A stretch of 64,000 nt of DNA from Aequorivita vladivostokensis (GCF_000952855.1 NZ_JSVU01000010.1:34798-98797), one strand, 5' to 3'; positions 43,339 to 51,714 are shown, numbered from the stretch's first letter. The notes: a model not told the origin generated them from the sequence alone. Program-made: numbers and translations.

Positions 43339-44403
43339 TTGAAACAAGTTTTTTTAGAATCGCATAATTTAAAAAACCGTTATTCGGGCTTTGGGCAGTT
43401 TAACTACCATTTCATAAAAGCGTTGGCAGCCTTGCCGCAAGACGATTTTGAAATAGTTCTGAATGCGAAAAATATTTCAGAACTCAAAGAGGAATTTGGC
43501 GATACGTTTAAATATCGAAAGTACAATTCGTTAACGCGCCACAAGCCTTTCCGAATAAAGAAAAAATACAATCTTTGGCATTGTTTAAATCAAAATATAA
43601 AGATTGAACCCTTCTTCAACATTCCGTATTTATTGACTGTTCACGACGTGCATTTTGTAACAGAAGGCTGCGCGGAATTGCAAGAAAAGTTGAAAAAGCA
43701 ATTCGCCGAAAAACTGAAGCGCAGCAGTGCCATTGCCTATATTTCTGAATTTGCGAAACAGGATACGCACGCTCATTTTGAAGTCCCCAACATTCCGGAA
43801 TACGTAATTTACAACGGCAATACAATTACAGATATTTCAATTCCGACGGACTACAAACCTTCGCTTTTGCCGCCAAAACCCTATCTCTTCTCGATTGGCG
43901 ATTTCAGCGATCGCAAAAATTTTATGAGCCTTGTGGAAATGTTGCGCTTCCTGCCCGAATATAATTTGGTCCTGTCGGGAAGTAACAGTTCGAGTTACGC
44001 CGAAAAGCTTACTGAAAAAGTGAAACAGTACGGTTTTGAAAACAGGGTATTTCAAACTGGGAAAATAGCTGATTTGGAAAAACAATACTACCTTCAAAAT
44101 TGCGAAGCCTTTGTTTTTCCTTCGTTACGGGAAGGTTTCGGAATTCCGCCCATTGAAGCCATGCGATTTGGGAAACCCGTTTTTCTTTCAAACAACACTT
44201 CGCTCCCTGAAATTGGCGGCGAGCACAGTTTCTTTTGGGACCATTACGATCCCCAATATATGGCACAAACGCTGAGAGCAGGAATGGAAAAATTTCACGG
44301 CAACAGGGCATTCTACGAAAATTGGTATACGGCGCGCGCCCAAAGTTTCAATTGGAAAACCACGGCCGAAAAGTATATTGAAGTCTATAAAAGCTTGCTC
44401 TAA
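43339..44403 (+). CDS. Glycosyltransferase family 4 (GT1-type GT-B fold)
   Basis: This 354-residue protein starts at TTG with KQVFLESHNLKNRYSGFGQF. It has the GT4 donor-binding motif FVFPSLREGFGIPPIEAMRF (EGFGIPxxE) and the interdomain segment YLFSIGDFSDRKNF. It should transfer a hexose from a nucleotide donor in core or O-antigen synthesis. It directly follows the GT2 gene, so both are probably one transcript. Confidence 0.87.
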   Translation: MKQVFLESHNLKNRYSGFGQFNYHFIKALAALPQDDFEIVLNAKNISELKEEFGDTFKYRKYNSLTRHKPFRIKKKYNLWHCLNQNIKIEPFFNIPYLLTVHDVHFVTEGCAELQEKLKKQFAEKLKRSSAIAYISEFAKQDTHAHFEVPNIPEYVIYNGNTITDISIPTDYKPSLLPPKPYLFSIGDFSDRKNFMSLVEMLRFLPEYNLVLSGSNSSSYAEKLTEKVKQYGFENRVFQTGKIADLEKQYYLQNCEAFVFPSLREGFGIPPIEAMRFGKPVFLSNNTSLPEIGGEHSFFWDHYDPQYMAQTLRAGMEKFHGNRAFYENWYTARAQSFNWKTTAEKYIEVYKSLL

Positions 44404-44448
44404 CCAACTTTATTAAAACTTTTGACAAACTCCCACGGACAGTAATTG

Positions 44449-44456
44449 TATCTTTG
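44449..44456 (+). promoter_or_regulatory. Promoter -7 element before the rhamnosyltransferase-like GT2 gene
   Basis: TATCTTTG (TAnnTTTG) lies 41 nt before the ATG at 44498. A TTTTGACA sequence 24 nt upstream is a slightly distant -33 candidate. The element starts a unit that probably includes tsaC. Confidence 0.5.
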
Positions 44457-44497
44457 CCAAAAGCAGTCGGAAAAGTTCCCCGATTAAAATTTATTTG

Positions 44498-45409
44498 ATG
44501 GATGTAGCCGTTATCATTGTCAATTACAACTCTTCAAAGTACACTTTGGAGTGCATAAACACTGTGATTGAAAAGACTTCGGAAGGTATCAGCTATCAAA
44601 TAATTGTGGTGGATAACAATTCAACGGCTTCGGAATATAAAATTTTAAGAGATAATTTTCCGAAGCAAGACAACATTTCCTTGCACCGGAGCATTATAAA
44701 TACAGGCTTTGGCGGCGGGAATATGTTCGGGGCGCAATTCGCGAATGCAGATTATCTGCTTTTTCTGAACAACGATGCTATGTTGCTGAACGACTGTTTG
44801 GGCATTTTGCTCAGATTTATGAAAGCAAATCCAATGGTGGGCGTTTCAACTGCGCAGAATTTTGACGAAAACAACAATTTTGTCCCTTCCTTTGACCATA
44901 ATAAAGGCCTGCGAAGATTGCTTTTCGGAAGAAGTTTTCTCGAAAAAAACAATCCAGAATTATATCCAAAGCGTAAAAAAGAATATAACGAACCTCTGCA
45001 AGTTAATTGGGTTAACGGCGCGTTTCTGTTTTTTGACAGCAAAGCATTTTCAGAAGTTGGTGGTTTCGACACTAATATTTTTCTGTATTGGGAAGAAATG
45101 GACCTTTGCCACCGCCTGAAAAAACAGGGGTACGAAAGTTGGTTGGTGCCCGAAGCGAAAATCCTTCACCATCAGGGCGTGAGCACGGGTACTTCAAAAG
45201 CGATGAACAGGGAAAGTTATATTTCGTATTTATATGTACTTCGGAAAAATTACGGCTTTGGAAAATATTTACTCATTAGAATGTATTTAACGATCGCCAT
45301 TTTAATCAAACCGAAAAAATGGTATCTGCTGCCCATTATTCTGAAAAGCAACAACCAAACCCAATCGTTAAAACAGAAACAAAAAATCACTTTTTTAAAT
45401 GAAGACTGA
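44498..45409 (+). CDS. Glycosyltransferase family 2 (rhamnosyltransferase-like)
   Basis: This 303-residue enzyme has MDVAVIIVNYNSSKYTLECI, YLLFLNNDAMLLND (donor site) and VGGFDTNIFLYWEEMDLCHR, the typical pattern of GT2 rhamnosyl- or related transferases. A C-terminal membrane-proximal segment (YLLIRMYLTIAILI) follows. ATG 44498 is chosen over an adjacent TTG. The stop codon overlaps the tsaC start by 11 nt, so the glycan unit runs into tsaC. Confidence 0.87.
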   Translation: MDVAVIIVNYNSSKYTLECINTVIEKTSEGISYQIIVVDNNSTASEYKILRDNFPKQDNISLHRSIINTGFGGGNMFGAQFANADYLLFLNNDAMLLNDCLGILLRFMKANPMVGVSTAQNFDENNNFVPSFDHNKGLRRLLFGRSFLEKNNPELYPKRKKEYNEPLQVNWVNGAFLFFDSKAFSEVGGFDTNIFLYWEEMDLCHRLKKQGYESWLVPEAKILHHQGVSTGTSKAMNRESYISYLYVLRKNYGFGKYLLIRMYLTIAILIKPKKWYLLPIILKSNNQTQSLKQKQKITFLNED

Positions 45410-45959
45410 AATTGAAAATTGCATCGCCGTTTTAAAGAAAGGCGGCTTAATCCTTTACCCCACCGATACCGTTTGGGGAATAGGCTGCGATGCCACCAAC
45501 CCCGATGCCGTGGACAAAGTTTTTAAGCTGAAGCAAAGAAGTGATGAGAAATCGCTGATTTGTTTGGTGCACGATTTTAAAATGCTCAATGAGTATGTGG
45601 AAAACGTACCGGAAGTAGCATACGATATTTTGAAATACGCCAAAAAGCCGACCACTATCATTTACGATAATCCTATTCGTGTTGCGGAAAATATTATTGC
45701 AGCGGACAATTCGCTGGCCATTCGCGTGGCAAAGGATGAATTCTGTAAAAAATTAATACAGCGTTTTCGCAGACCCTTGGTTTCAACTTCGGCAAATATT
45801 TCCGGGGAAAAAACCCCACAAAGTTACGCTGAAATAGACCCTTTAATTTTGGAAGGCGTGGACTATGTTGTAAATTTGCAGCACGAAAAAAAATCAGGAA
45901 AACCTTCGGCTATTATTAAGTTGAAAAATGATGGTTCGGTGAAGGTAATTCGGCAATAA
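45399..45959 (+). CDS. tsaC: Threonylcarbamoyl-AMP synthase (TsaC/YwlC/Sua5)
   Basis: This 186-residue cytoplasmic enzyme makes threonylcarbamoyl-AMP for the t6A modification of ANN-decoding tRNAs. The YrdC-fold motifs are KKGGLILYPTDTVWGIGCDA, KSLICLVHDF and LVSTSANISGEKTPQSYAEI. Length fits the short TsaC form without a Sua5 C-terminal domain. The start overlaps the GT2 gene; no functional link is implied. The repeat field with GxxExxY follows. Confidence 0.92.
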   Translation: MKTEIENCIAVLKKGGLILYPTDTVWGIGCDATNPDAVDKVFKLKQRSDEKSLICLVHDFKMLNEYVENVPEVAYDILKYAKKPTTIIYDNPIRVAENIIAADNSLAIRVAKDEFCKKLIQRFRRPLVSTSANISGEKTPQSYAEIDPLILEGVDYVVNLQHEKKSGKPSAIIKLKNDGSVKVIRQ

Positions 45960-45966
45960 AAAGGTT

Positions 45967-46408
45967 ACCACGAATACACGAATAATTATGTATTTGATTT
46001 GTTTACTTAGGCATGGACAATATCATCTATAGACAGGAAAGTTACGACATTGTTGGTTGTTTATATGAGGTATTTAATTGCTTGGGAAATGGTTTATCGG
46101 AAATTGTGTATAAAGACGCTTTGGAATATGAATTTACCCAACGAAATATCCCTTTCGAGAGAGAAAAAGAATTCTCAGTGGCGTATAAGGACATTGTACT
46201 TAAACATAAATTCTATGCTGATTTCGTAGTTTTTAATAAAATAATTTTAGAGGTAAAAACTGTTGAAGTACTTACAGATATGCATCTTGGTCAATGTATT
46301 AATTATTTGAAAGTTTCAAAAAACAAGTTAGCCATTTTAGCTAATTTCAAAGGGGAAGGCTTAGAATACAAAAGAATAGTTCTATAAAAACATTCGTGCA
46401 TTCGTGGT
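45967..46408 (+). mobile_element. GxxExxY cassette with inverted terminal arms
   Basis: The left arm ACCACGAATACACGAATA (45967-45984) and right arm ATTCGTGCATTCGTGGT (46392-46408) are inverted copies (consensus ACCACGAATnCACGAAT). They enclose a single GxxExxY gene with 28 nt and 4 nt margins. No transposase is present, so movement would need outside enzymes. Further arms follow to 46610. Confidence 0.6.
46013..46387 (+). CDS. GxxExxY-family protein (PDDEXK-like)
   Basis: This 124-residue protein contains the eponymous GLSEIVY motif (about 28-34) and a nuclease-like core FYADFVVFNKIILEVKTVE with D and ExK residues. GxxExxY proteins are widespread, often several per genome, and their role is unknown; the PDDEXK-type core suggests nucleic-acid cleavage. 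The reading frame is intact. It lies between inverted repeat arms and is more AT-rich than nearby genes. A frameshifted relative lies at 56401. Confidence 0.85.
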   Translation: MDNIIYRQESYDIVGCLYEVFNCLGNGLSEIVYKDALEYEFTQRNIPFEREKEFSVAYKDIVLKHKFYADFVVFNKIILEVKTVEVLTDMHLGQCINYLKVSKNKLAILANFKGEGLEYKRIVL

Positions 46409-46417
46409 AAAAAATCC

Positions 46418-46522
46418 ACCACGAATCCACGAATAAAAATATAGTATAAGTAATGATTTTAAACCATCGTAGGCGCGCGATTTATCGCGTGCGAACTAAA
46501 AAACAATTTGTCTATTCGTGGT
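46418..46522. mobile_element. Short non-coding element: inverted arms around a CGCGATTTATCGCG palindrome
   Basis: The left arm ACCACGAATCCACGAATA (46418-46435) and right arm ATTCGTGGT (46514-46522) enclose the palindrome CGCGAT-TT-ATCGCG (46476-46489). No gene is present. It directly adjoins the GxxExxY cassette and looks like a non-autonomous copy using the same ends. The stretch from the palindrome to the right arm recurs at 48060-48118. Confidence 0.55.
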
Positions 46523-46545
46523 AAAAATTCACCGCATTAAACATA

Positions 46546-46610
46546 TAAAAACATTTGTGCATTCGTGGTAAAAATCTCCTCTATCAATTTTTAAAATTTA
46601 TCCGTGGTAA
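46546..46610. repeat. Solo right arm ending at the CCA-adding enzyme start
   Basis: AAAAACATTTGTGCATTCGT (46547-46566) and GGT form another right arm of the ACCACGAATnCACGAAT family. A further half-arm TCCGTGGTAAA (46601-46611) follows. The GTG in this half-arm is the start codon of the next gene. Confidence 0.5.
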
Positions 46611-48031
46611 ACCCATCCTACATATCCGCTTTAAAAAACCCAATTTTTAGAACCATTTCAAAAGCTTCCAAAAACTTAAACTTGGAAAGTTATGTTATTG
46701 GCGGTTTCGTACGCGATTTCCTTTTAAAACGCGGGGAAGCCAAGGATATTGACATAGTTGCCGTAGGAAGTGGTATTGAATTGGCACAGGAAGTTTCAAA
46801 ATTGCTTCCCGGAAAACCGAAAGTTTCCGTTTTTAAAACCTATGGCACGGCAATGCTAAAAAGCGGAGGTATTGAACTAGAATTTGTTGGCGCACGTAAG
46901 GAATCGTATTCCGAAGAAAGCAGAAATCCAGCTGTGGAAAACGGTACTTTGGAAGACGACCAAAACCGAAGGGATTTTACAATAAATGCACTCGCTCTCA
47001 GTCTTTCCGATGATAATTTCGGCGAACTGCTGGATCCCTTTAACGGTGTTGAAGATCTTCAAAATAAAATAATCCGCACCCCGCTCGACCCAGACATTAC
47101 CTATAGCGACGATCCGCTGCGAATGCTCCGCGCCATTCGGTTTGCAACCCAATTGGATTTTATTATTGAAAAGGATTCGTTGGAAGCCATTACCCGAAAT
47201 GCCGAGCGCATAAAAATAATTTCCAAGGAAAGGATCGTGGATGAACTGCACAAAATTCTACTTGCCGATGTGCCTTCCAAAGGATTTGCCCTTTTGCACA
47301 AAACCGGCTTGCTACCCTTTATTTTGCCGGAATTGGTGGCCTTACAGGGCATAGACGAAAAGGAAGGACAGACGCATAAAGACAATTTTTGGCATACGCT
47401 GGAGGTGGTGGACAATATTTCAAAAGCTACGGACGATCTTTGGTTGCGTTGGGCCGCATTACTGCACGACATTGGCAAGGCGCCAACGAAACGTTTTGAT
47501 AAAAAATTGGGGTGGACGTTTCATACGCACGAATTTGTGGGTGCAAAGATGGTCTATAAGCTTTTCAAACGCTTGAAAATGCCCTTGAACGATAAGATGA
47601 AGTTCGTCCAAAAAATGGTTTTGATGAGCTCCCGCCCCATCGGGCTTGCCGACGAAGAAGTAACGGACAGTGCCGTGCGTCGTTTGATTTTTGACGCTGG
47701 CGATCATGTGGAGGATTTAATGACGCTCTGCGAAGCCGATATTACCACAAAAAATCCAAAAAAGTTTAAAAAATACCACGCTAATTTTCAGTTGGTACGC
47801 GATAAAATCGTGGAAGTTGAAGAACGTGACCACGTCAGGAATTTTCAACCGCCCGTTACCGGTGAGGAAATTATGGAGACTTTTAATCTAAAACCTTCTC
47901 GGGAGATTGGCATCATAAAAGACGCGATAAAGGAAGCAATTCTTGAAGGGGAAATTCCGAATGAATACGGAGCGGCACGGGAATTTATGTTGAAAAAAGG
48001 AACTGAAATTGGATTAAAGGCGATTAATTAG
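46604..48031 (+). CDS. cca: CCA tRNA nucleotidyltransferase with HD domain
   Basis: This 475-residue enzyme adds or repairs the CCA end of tRNA. The nucleotidyltransferase head has [20 protein letters not shown] (GG…RD and DxD in DIDIVAVG). The neck RNA-binding motif is [11 protein letters not shown] and [15 protein letters not shown] (here [20 protein letters not shown]). An HD domain (about 255-375; [20 protein letters not shown]) suggests phosphohydrolase activity. The start is GTG 46604, inside a repeat half-arm; no ATG is available near the family start. Confidence 0.88.
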   Translation: MVNPSYISALKNPIFRTISKASKNLNLESYVIGGFVRDFLLKRGEAKDIDIVAVGSGIELAQEVSKLLPGKPKVSVFKTYGTAMLKSGGIELEFVGARKESYSEESRNPAVENGTLEDDQNRRDFTINALALSLSDDNFGELLDPFNGVEDLQNKIIRTPLDPDITYSDDPLRMLRAIRFATQLDFIIEKDSLEAITRNAERIKIISKERIVDELHKILLADVPSKGFALLHKTGLLPFILPELVALQGIDEKEGQTHKDNFWHTLEVVDNISKATDDLWLRWAALLHDIGKAPTKRFDKKLGWTFHTHEFVGAKMVYKLFKRLKMPLNDKMKFVQKMVLMSSRPIGLADEEVTDSAVRRLIFDAGDHVEDLMTLCEADITTKNPKKFKKYHANFQLVRDKIVEVEERDHVRNFQPPVTGEEIMETFNLKPSREIGIIKDAIKEAILEGEIPNEYGAAREFMLKKGTEIGLKAIN

Positions 48032-48059
48032 TAGACAGTCGCAGTTGCAGTTTTCAGGT

Positions 48060-48192
48060 GTAGGTTCGCGATTTATCGCGTGCAAATTGATATAAAAAAC
48101 AATTCGAGTATTCGTGGTCAAAATTAATCACCACGAACTTTGTAGTAAAAAGAATATCAGTATTAAAAAATAATTCGAGAATTAGTGGCAAA
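48060..48192. repeat. CGCGATTTATCGCG palindrome and right arms before ctaA
   Basis: The palindrome lies at 48067-48080. A right arm ATTCGAGTATTCGTGGT (48102-48118), a left-type ACCACGAACTT (48130-48140) and a second right-type arm ATTCGAGAATTAGTGG (48173-48188) follow. The segment 48060-48118 is collinear with 46469-46522. The last arm contains the GTG start codon of ctaA. Confidence 0.55.
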
Positions 48193-49204
48193 GAAAGACA
48201 ATAAAAAAGTAATCTACTGGCTGTTAACGGGATGTTTCCTGATTTTTGTAATGGTAGTAGTAGGAGGAATTACGCGCCTGACCCATTCGGGCCTTTCAAT
48301 TTCCAGTTATAAGTTGATTTCCGGCACCATTCCGCCATTAAACGAAGCCGAATGGATAGCCGAGTTTGAGCATTATAAGCAATTCCCCGAGTATCAGAAG
48401 CTGCACAATCACTTCGATCTGGAGGATTTTAAGGATATTTATTTCTGGGAATATATCCACCGGGTCTTGGGCAGGTTGCTGGGAATTGTGTTTATCATCC
48501 CCTTCCTCTATTTTCTCATTAAAAAACAGCTTACCAAGCCTACAATAAAAAAAGCCTTGATTCTGCTTTTCTTGGGTGGATTCCAAGGATTTCTGGGATG
48601 GTATATGGTGAAAAGCGGCCTGGTGGACCGGCCCAGCGTGAGCCATTATCGGCTTGCCATGCACCTCACTACCGCGTTTATAACATTTGCTTACACCCTA
48701 TGGGTTGCATTGGATCTATGGTATCCCGTGAAAAAGGAAATCAACGGACATTTCCGGAATATCATTCGGGTGGGAATGGCGGTATTGTTGATCCAAATTA
48801 TCTGGGGCGCCTTTGTGGCCGGGCTCGACGCGGGCTGGATCCACAACCATTGGCCTTTGATGAACGAAGGCAAGTTGATCCACGAAACCGTTTACACCGA
48901 ACAGGTTCCGTTATGGCGAAACTTTGTGGAAGGAAAGAGCGGCGTTCAGTTTGTGCACCGCTATATGGCCTATGTGGTGGTGGCAGTTATTTTCTATATT
49001 TGGTTCAAAGCCCGAAAATTACAGCTTACCGTCCCGCAAAAAAACGGAGTCAATTTGCTTATGATATTGGTTTTGGTGCAATTTATTTTGGGCGTGTTTA
49101 CCCTAATCCTCCAAGTACCTGTAGTTCTGGGCGTTTTGCACCAAGTAACGGCTTTTTTCCTTTTGGCCGGAATGACCTTTGTGCTACATCGGTTTTCGAA
49201 ATAA
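48185..49204 (+). CDS. ctaA: Heme A synthase (COX15/CtaA)
   Basis: This 339-residue inner-membrane protein has eight predicted helices. It oxidises heme O to heme A for cytochrome oxidase. Conserved parts are VGGITRLTHSGLSISSYKLI near the start, EYIHRVLGRLLGIV, SHYRLAMHLTTAF and GVLHQVTAFFLLAGMTF with haem-ligand histidines. The start is a GTG (48185) in a repeat arm. The gene lies alone, with no ctaB or cox genes visible nearby. Confidence 0.9.
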   Translation: MAKKDNKKVIYWLLTGCFLIFVMVVVGGITRLTHSGLSISSYKLISGTIPPLNEAEWIAEFEHYKQFPEYQKLHNHFDLEDFKDIYFWEYIHRVLGRLLGIVFIIPFLYFLIKKQLTKPTIKKALILLFLGGFQGFLGWYMVKSGLVDRPSVSHYRLAMHLTTAFITFAYTLWVALDLWYPVKKEINGHFRNIIRVGMAVLLIQIIWGAFVAGLDAGWIHNHWPLMNEGKLIHETVYTEQVPLWRNFVEGKSGVQFVHRYMAYVVVAVIFYIWFKARKLQLTVPQKNGVNLLMILVLVQFILGVFTLILQVPVVLGVLHQVTAFFLLAGMTFVLHRFSK

Positions 49205-49221
49205 AATCTTTTAAGATTAAG

Positions 49222-49245
49222 CTCAATATTTGAGTATCTTTGATA
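49222..49245 (+). promoter_or_regulatory. Promoter and candidate operator of the HEPN/MNT pair
   Basis: CTCAA-TAT-TTGAG (49222-49234) is a small inverted repeat followed at once by TATCTTTG (49235-49242), a TAnnTTTG element which is itself part of the palindrome TATC-TTT-GATA (49235-49245). Overlap of palindromes and promoter would suit autoregulation by the antitoxin complex. The leader would be about 27 nt. Confidence 0.4.
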
Positions 49246-49275
49246 CAGACGGAAAGTTTTGCCGCTAAAATTTAT

Positions 49276-49569
49276 ATGAATATGCAAAAGGAAGAAATCA
49301 TCTCAAGGCTAAAAGAACTCAAACCTACACTTCAAAAAGAATTTGCAGTAAAGGAAATTGGGCTGTTTGGGTCGTTTTCAAGAAATGAAAACCATACCCA
49401 AAGCGATATAGATTTATTGGTGGAACTTGAAAAACCCATAGGCTGGAAATATTTTTCCCTAGAACCCTTCCTTGAAAATATCTTTAAACGCAAGATTGAT
49501 ATAGTTACCAAAAACGCATTAAAATTGCAATTGCGGGAGAAAATACTGAACCAAGTAATCTATATTTAA
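49276..49569 (+). CDS. mntA: MNT-type nucleotidyltransferase antitoxin (MntA)
   Basis: This 97-residue minimal nucleotidyltransferase has the motif IGLFGSFSRNENHTQSDIDL (GS…DxD) and a third acidic residue in KIDIVTK. MntA antitoxins neutralise HepT by transferring AMP to it. The ATG at 49276 is chosen because a TTG 36 nt upstream overlaps the promoter element. It lies 1 nt before hepT, the standard order of the pair. Confidence 0.88.
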   Translation: MNMQKEEIISRLKELKPTLQKEFAVKEIGLFGSFSRNENHTQSDIDLLVELEKPIGWKYFSLEPFLENIFKRKIDIVTKNALKLQLREKILNQVIYI

Positions 49570-49570
49570 A

Positions 49571-49927
49571 TTGAAAAAGGAAAGACGCAATTACGTTTTA
49601 TATCTTGAAGATATTCTTTTGGCGATGAACAGAATAGCCGAATATATTGAAGGACATTCTCTTGAAGGGTTTAAAAAAGATTATAAAACAGTGGATGCCG
49701 TAATACGGAACTTCGAAGTAACCGGGGAGGCTTCAAAAAATATTGCGATTTCCCTAAAGGAAAAATATCCTGACGTGCCTTGGCAAGAAATGTATTCCCT
49801 CCGCAATAAAATCTCCCACGAATATTTTGGCATTGACTATGAAATAATTTGGGATTTAGCCTACAACTATTTACCTGAAAATAAAAAACAAATTAGCGAG
49901 ATAATTGAAAATTTGAAAGACTCATAA
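49571..49927 (+). CDS. hepT: HEPN-domain toxin (HepT, DUF86 family)
   Basis: This 118-residue helical protein has the HEPN RNase motif Rx4-6H in LRNKISHEYFGIDYEIIWDL (RNKISHEY). HepT toxins cleave RNA (often tRNA) and are silenced by AMPylation of the Y in the RxxxxHxY motif. All key residues are present, so the toxin is probably active. It starts at TTG or a nearby codon after the mntA stop codon. Confidence 0.88.
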   Translation: MKKERRNYVLYLEDILLAMNRIAEYIEGHSLEGFKKDYKTVDAVIRNFEVTGEASKNIAISLKEKYPDVPWQEMYSLRNKISHEYFGIDYEIIWDLAYNYLPENKKQISEIIENLKDS

Positions 49928-50010
49928 TACAGTCTTACATTGCGCCGGTTTTCAAGAGAAATTCAGAATAATCACTACCAACTGCCACTGAATACTGAAC
50001 ACTTTTTTTA

Positions 50011-50018
50011 TACCTTTG
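50011..50018 (+). promoter_or_regulatory. Promoter -7 element before the pRiA4b-type gene
   Basis: TACCTTTG (TAnnTTTG) lies 21 nt before the ATG at 50040. The -33 region is a T-run without TTG. ACTG-containing units of 6-7 nt period (49981-50003) precede it. Confidence 0.5.
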
Positions 50019-50039
50019 CAACCCTAAGAAATTAAGAAA

Positions 50040-50555
50040 ATGATTTACCGTTTCAGAATTATCCTCGACACCCACGAAGACGTTTTCCGCGACATCGAAA
50101 TAGAAGCTTCAAATACTTTGGAAGATTTTCACAACGCCATCACCCAGGCCTTTGGGTTTGATGGGCAGGAAATGGCTTCGTTTTACACCACCAATGAATT
50201 CTGGGAAGAAGACGAGGAAATACCGCTTTTTGACGTGAGCGACGAACCCGGAAGCATCCGTGTTATGGGTGAAACCAGTTTAGAGACCGTGGTAGATAAG
50301 GAAAACACGCGGCTTTTATATGTTTACGACTTTCTGAATATGTGGACATTTATGGTGGAACTTGCCGATATTGCCGAGGCCGAAGCTGGACAGATTTACC
50401 CGAACTTGATGTACTCCCACGGACAAATCCCCGAAGAAGCACCCGAAAAGGAATTTACTTCAGAACCCATTGAAGGCGAAGAAGATTTCGATGAGGAATT
50501 TGACCTAGATCCGGAAGATTACGACAATCTTGATTTTGACGAAAACTGGAATTAG
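50040..50555 (+). CDS. pRiA4b ORF-3-like protein
   Basis: This 171-residue protein begins MIYRFRIILDTHEDVFRDIE, the usual start of the pRiA4b ORF-3 (IS1096 TnpR-like) family. It has LEDFHNAITQAFGFDGQEMA and TRLLYVYDFLNMWTFMVELA, and an acidic C-terminal tail (about 140-171). The family fold is alpha/beta of unknown reaction; the transposon-related name is historical and no transposon ends are visible. It is a single gene with its own promoter. Confidence 0.83.
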   Translation: MIYRFRIILDTHEDVFRDIEIEASNTLEDFHNAITQAFGFDGQEMASFYTTNEFWEEDEEIPLFDVSDEPGSIRVMGETSLETVVDKENTRLLYVYDFLNMWTFMVELADIAEAEAGQIYPNLMYSHGQIPEEAPEKEFTSEPIEGEEDFDEEFDLDPEDYDNLDFDENWN

Positions 50556-50610
50556 GTTCAGTGATCAGTCGCAGTCTCAGTTTTCAGTTTCGAAAAAGTA
50601 GAGGAAATTA

Positions 50611-50652
50611 CCCAACGCTTAACGCTTAACGCCTAACCCTTAACTCCTAACC
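50611..50652. repeat. Six 7-nt units (CYTAACS type) directly before ndpA
   Basis: CCCAACG, CTTAACG, CTTAACG, CCTAACC, CTTAACT and CCTAACC run in register and end 3 nt before the ATG at 50656. The array takes the place of a ribosome-binding site. A CAGT-rich stretch (50560-50590) precedes it and resembles 48035-48058. Confidence 0.65.
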
Positions 50653-50655
50653 CCA

Positions 50656-51714
50656 ATGATCAACCTTTTCAATACCCACATTGCCTCCCTTTCCATCCAC
50701 CGAGTGGGTAATAAAAGTAGGAATGAAGCTATTTTTCTTTCGAAAAGTCCGTATAAAATGGACGATGAGATAACGCCATTGCTGAAAGAATTTTTCCTAA
50801 AACCATTTCGTGAGAAGGAGGAAAACTATTTTAAGTTTTCCCACGAGGCAGATTTGGAATTTCACGAGCTTTATAACAGTGCCTCCAAGATTTTTGACAA
50901 TCCCGATAACATTCACGAAGAGAGCCGAAAAATAGCTACCTATTTATACAACCAGTCCGAACATCCGCATATTAAAAGCGGCGAGGTGTATGTGGCCTAT
51001 CTTGAAAATGTGCAATTGGACAATGTAAAGATGGAGGCCATCGGCATATTTAAAAGTGAATTGAAACAGGATTTTCTTCAATTTGCAGAGGAAGGAAATC
51101 AATTGGAAGCCATGCTGCAGCATGGGGTGAGCCTCAATAAATTGGACAAGGGCTGCATTATTTTCAATTCAAAAAAAGAGGAGGGCTACAAAATCCTTTC
51201 GGTGGATAGCAACCGTTATGACGCGCGTTATTGGCTGGAAAGCTTTTTGGGCGTGGAAGCCTTTGCCGATGATAATTTTTACACAAAGAAGTATTTAAAA
51301 TTCTGTCAGGATTTTGCAAAGGACGTGGTCCTTCCTGCCGAAGATAAAAAACAGGAGGTTATGTTTATGAACCGCGCCGTGAACCATTTTGCGAAAAATG
51401 ACCAATTTGAGGAAACGGCCTTTATGAACGAGGTGATAGACAATCCCGATTTGATGCCGGAATTCCGTCATTACAAAAGCGAAAAGGCCCCCAAGTACAG
51501 CATCGAGGATCTAACAACCTTCCCTATTGCCAATACGGCCGTTACCGCTGCCCGCAAAAAAATAAAAAACGTCATAAATCTGGATACGAACATTCAGATC
51601 AAATTGGACTTTATCAACCCTGAGAGTGCGGAAAAATTTGTGGAAAAAGGATGGGACGAGGAGAAGCAGATGTATTATTATTTGGTCTATTTCAACAAGG
51701 AACAGAAATCTTAG
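50656..51714 (+). CDS. Nucleoid-associated protein (NdpA/YejK family)
   Basis: This 352-residue protein starts MINLFNTHIASLSIHRVGNK, then has KIATYLYNQSEHPHIKSGEV and MEAIGIFKSELKQDFLQFAE, and a C-terminal half with IKIKLDFINPESAEK-like sequence (IQIKLDFINPESAEKFVEKG). It matches the 37-kDa nucleoid-associated protein family, which is bound to the chromosome in E. coli. No other motif gives a role. Its leader is formed by the 7-nt array. Confidence 0.8.
   Translation: MINLFNTHIASLSIHRVGNKSRNEAIFLSKSPYKMDDEITPLLKEFFLKPFREKEENYFKFSHEADLEFHELYNSASKIFDNPDNIHEESRKIATYLYNQSEHPHIKSGEVYVAYLENVQLDNVKMEAIGIFKSELKQDFLQFAEEGNQLEAMLQHGVSLNKLDKGCIIFNSKKEEGYKILSVDSNRYDARYWLESFLGVEAFADDNFYTKKYLKFCQDFAKDVVLPAEDKKQEVMFMNRAVNHFAKNDQFEETAFMNEVIDNPDLMPEFRHYKSEKAPKYSIEDLTTFPIANTAVTAARKKIKNVINLDTNIQIKLDFINPESAEKFVEKGWDEEKQMYYYLVYFNKEQKS

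Noticed and set aside
50040..50555. Transposon passenger (IS1096 TnpR name of the pRiA4b family)
   Set aside because: There are no terminal repeats, transposase or target duplication around the gene. The family name is historical.
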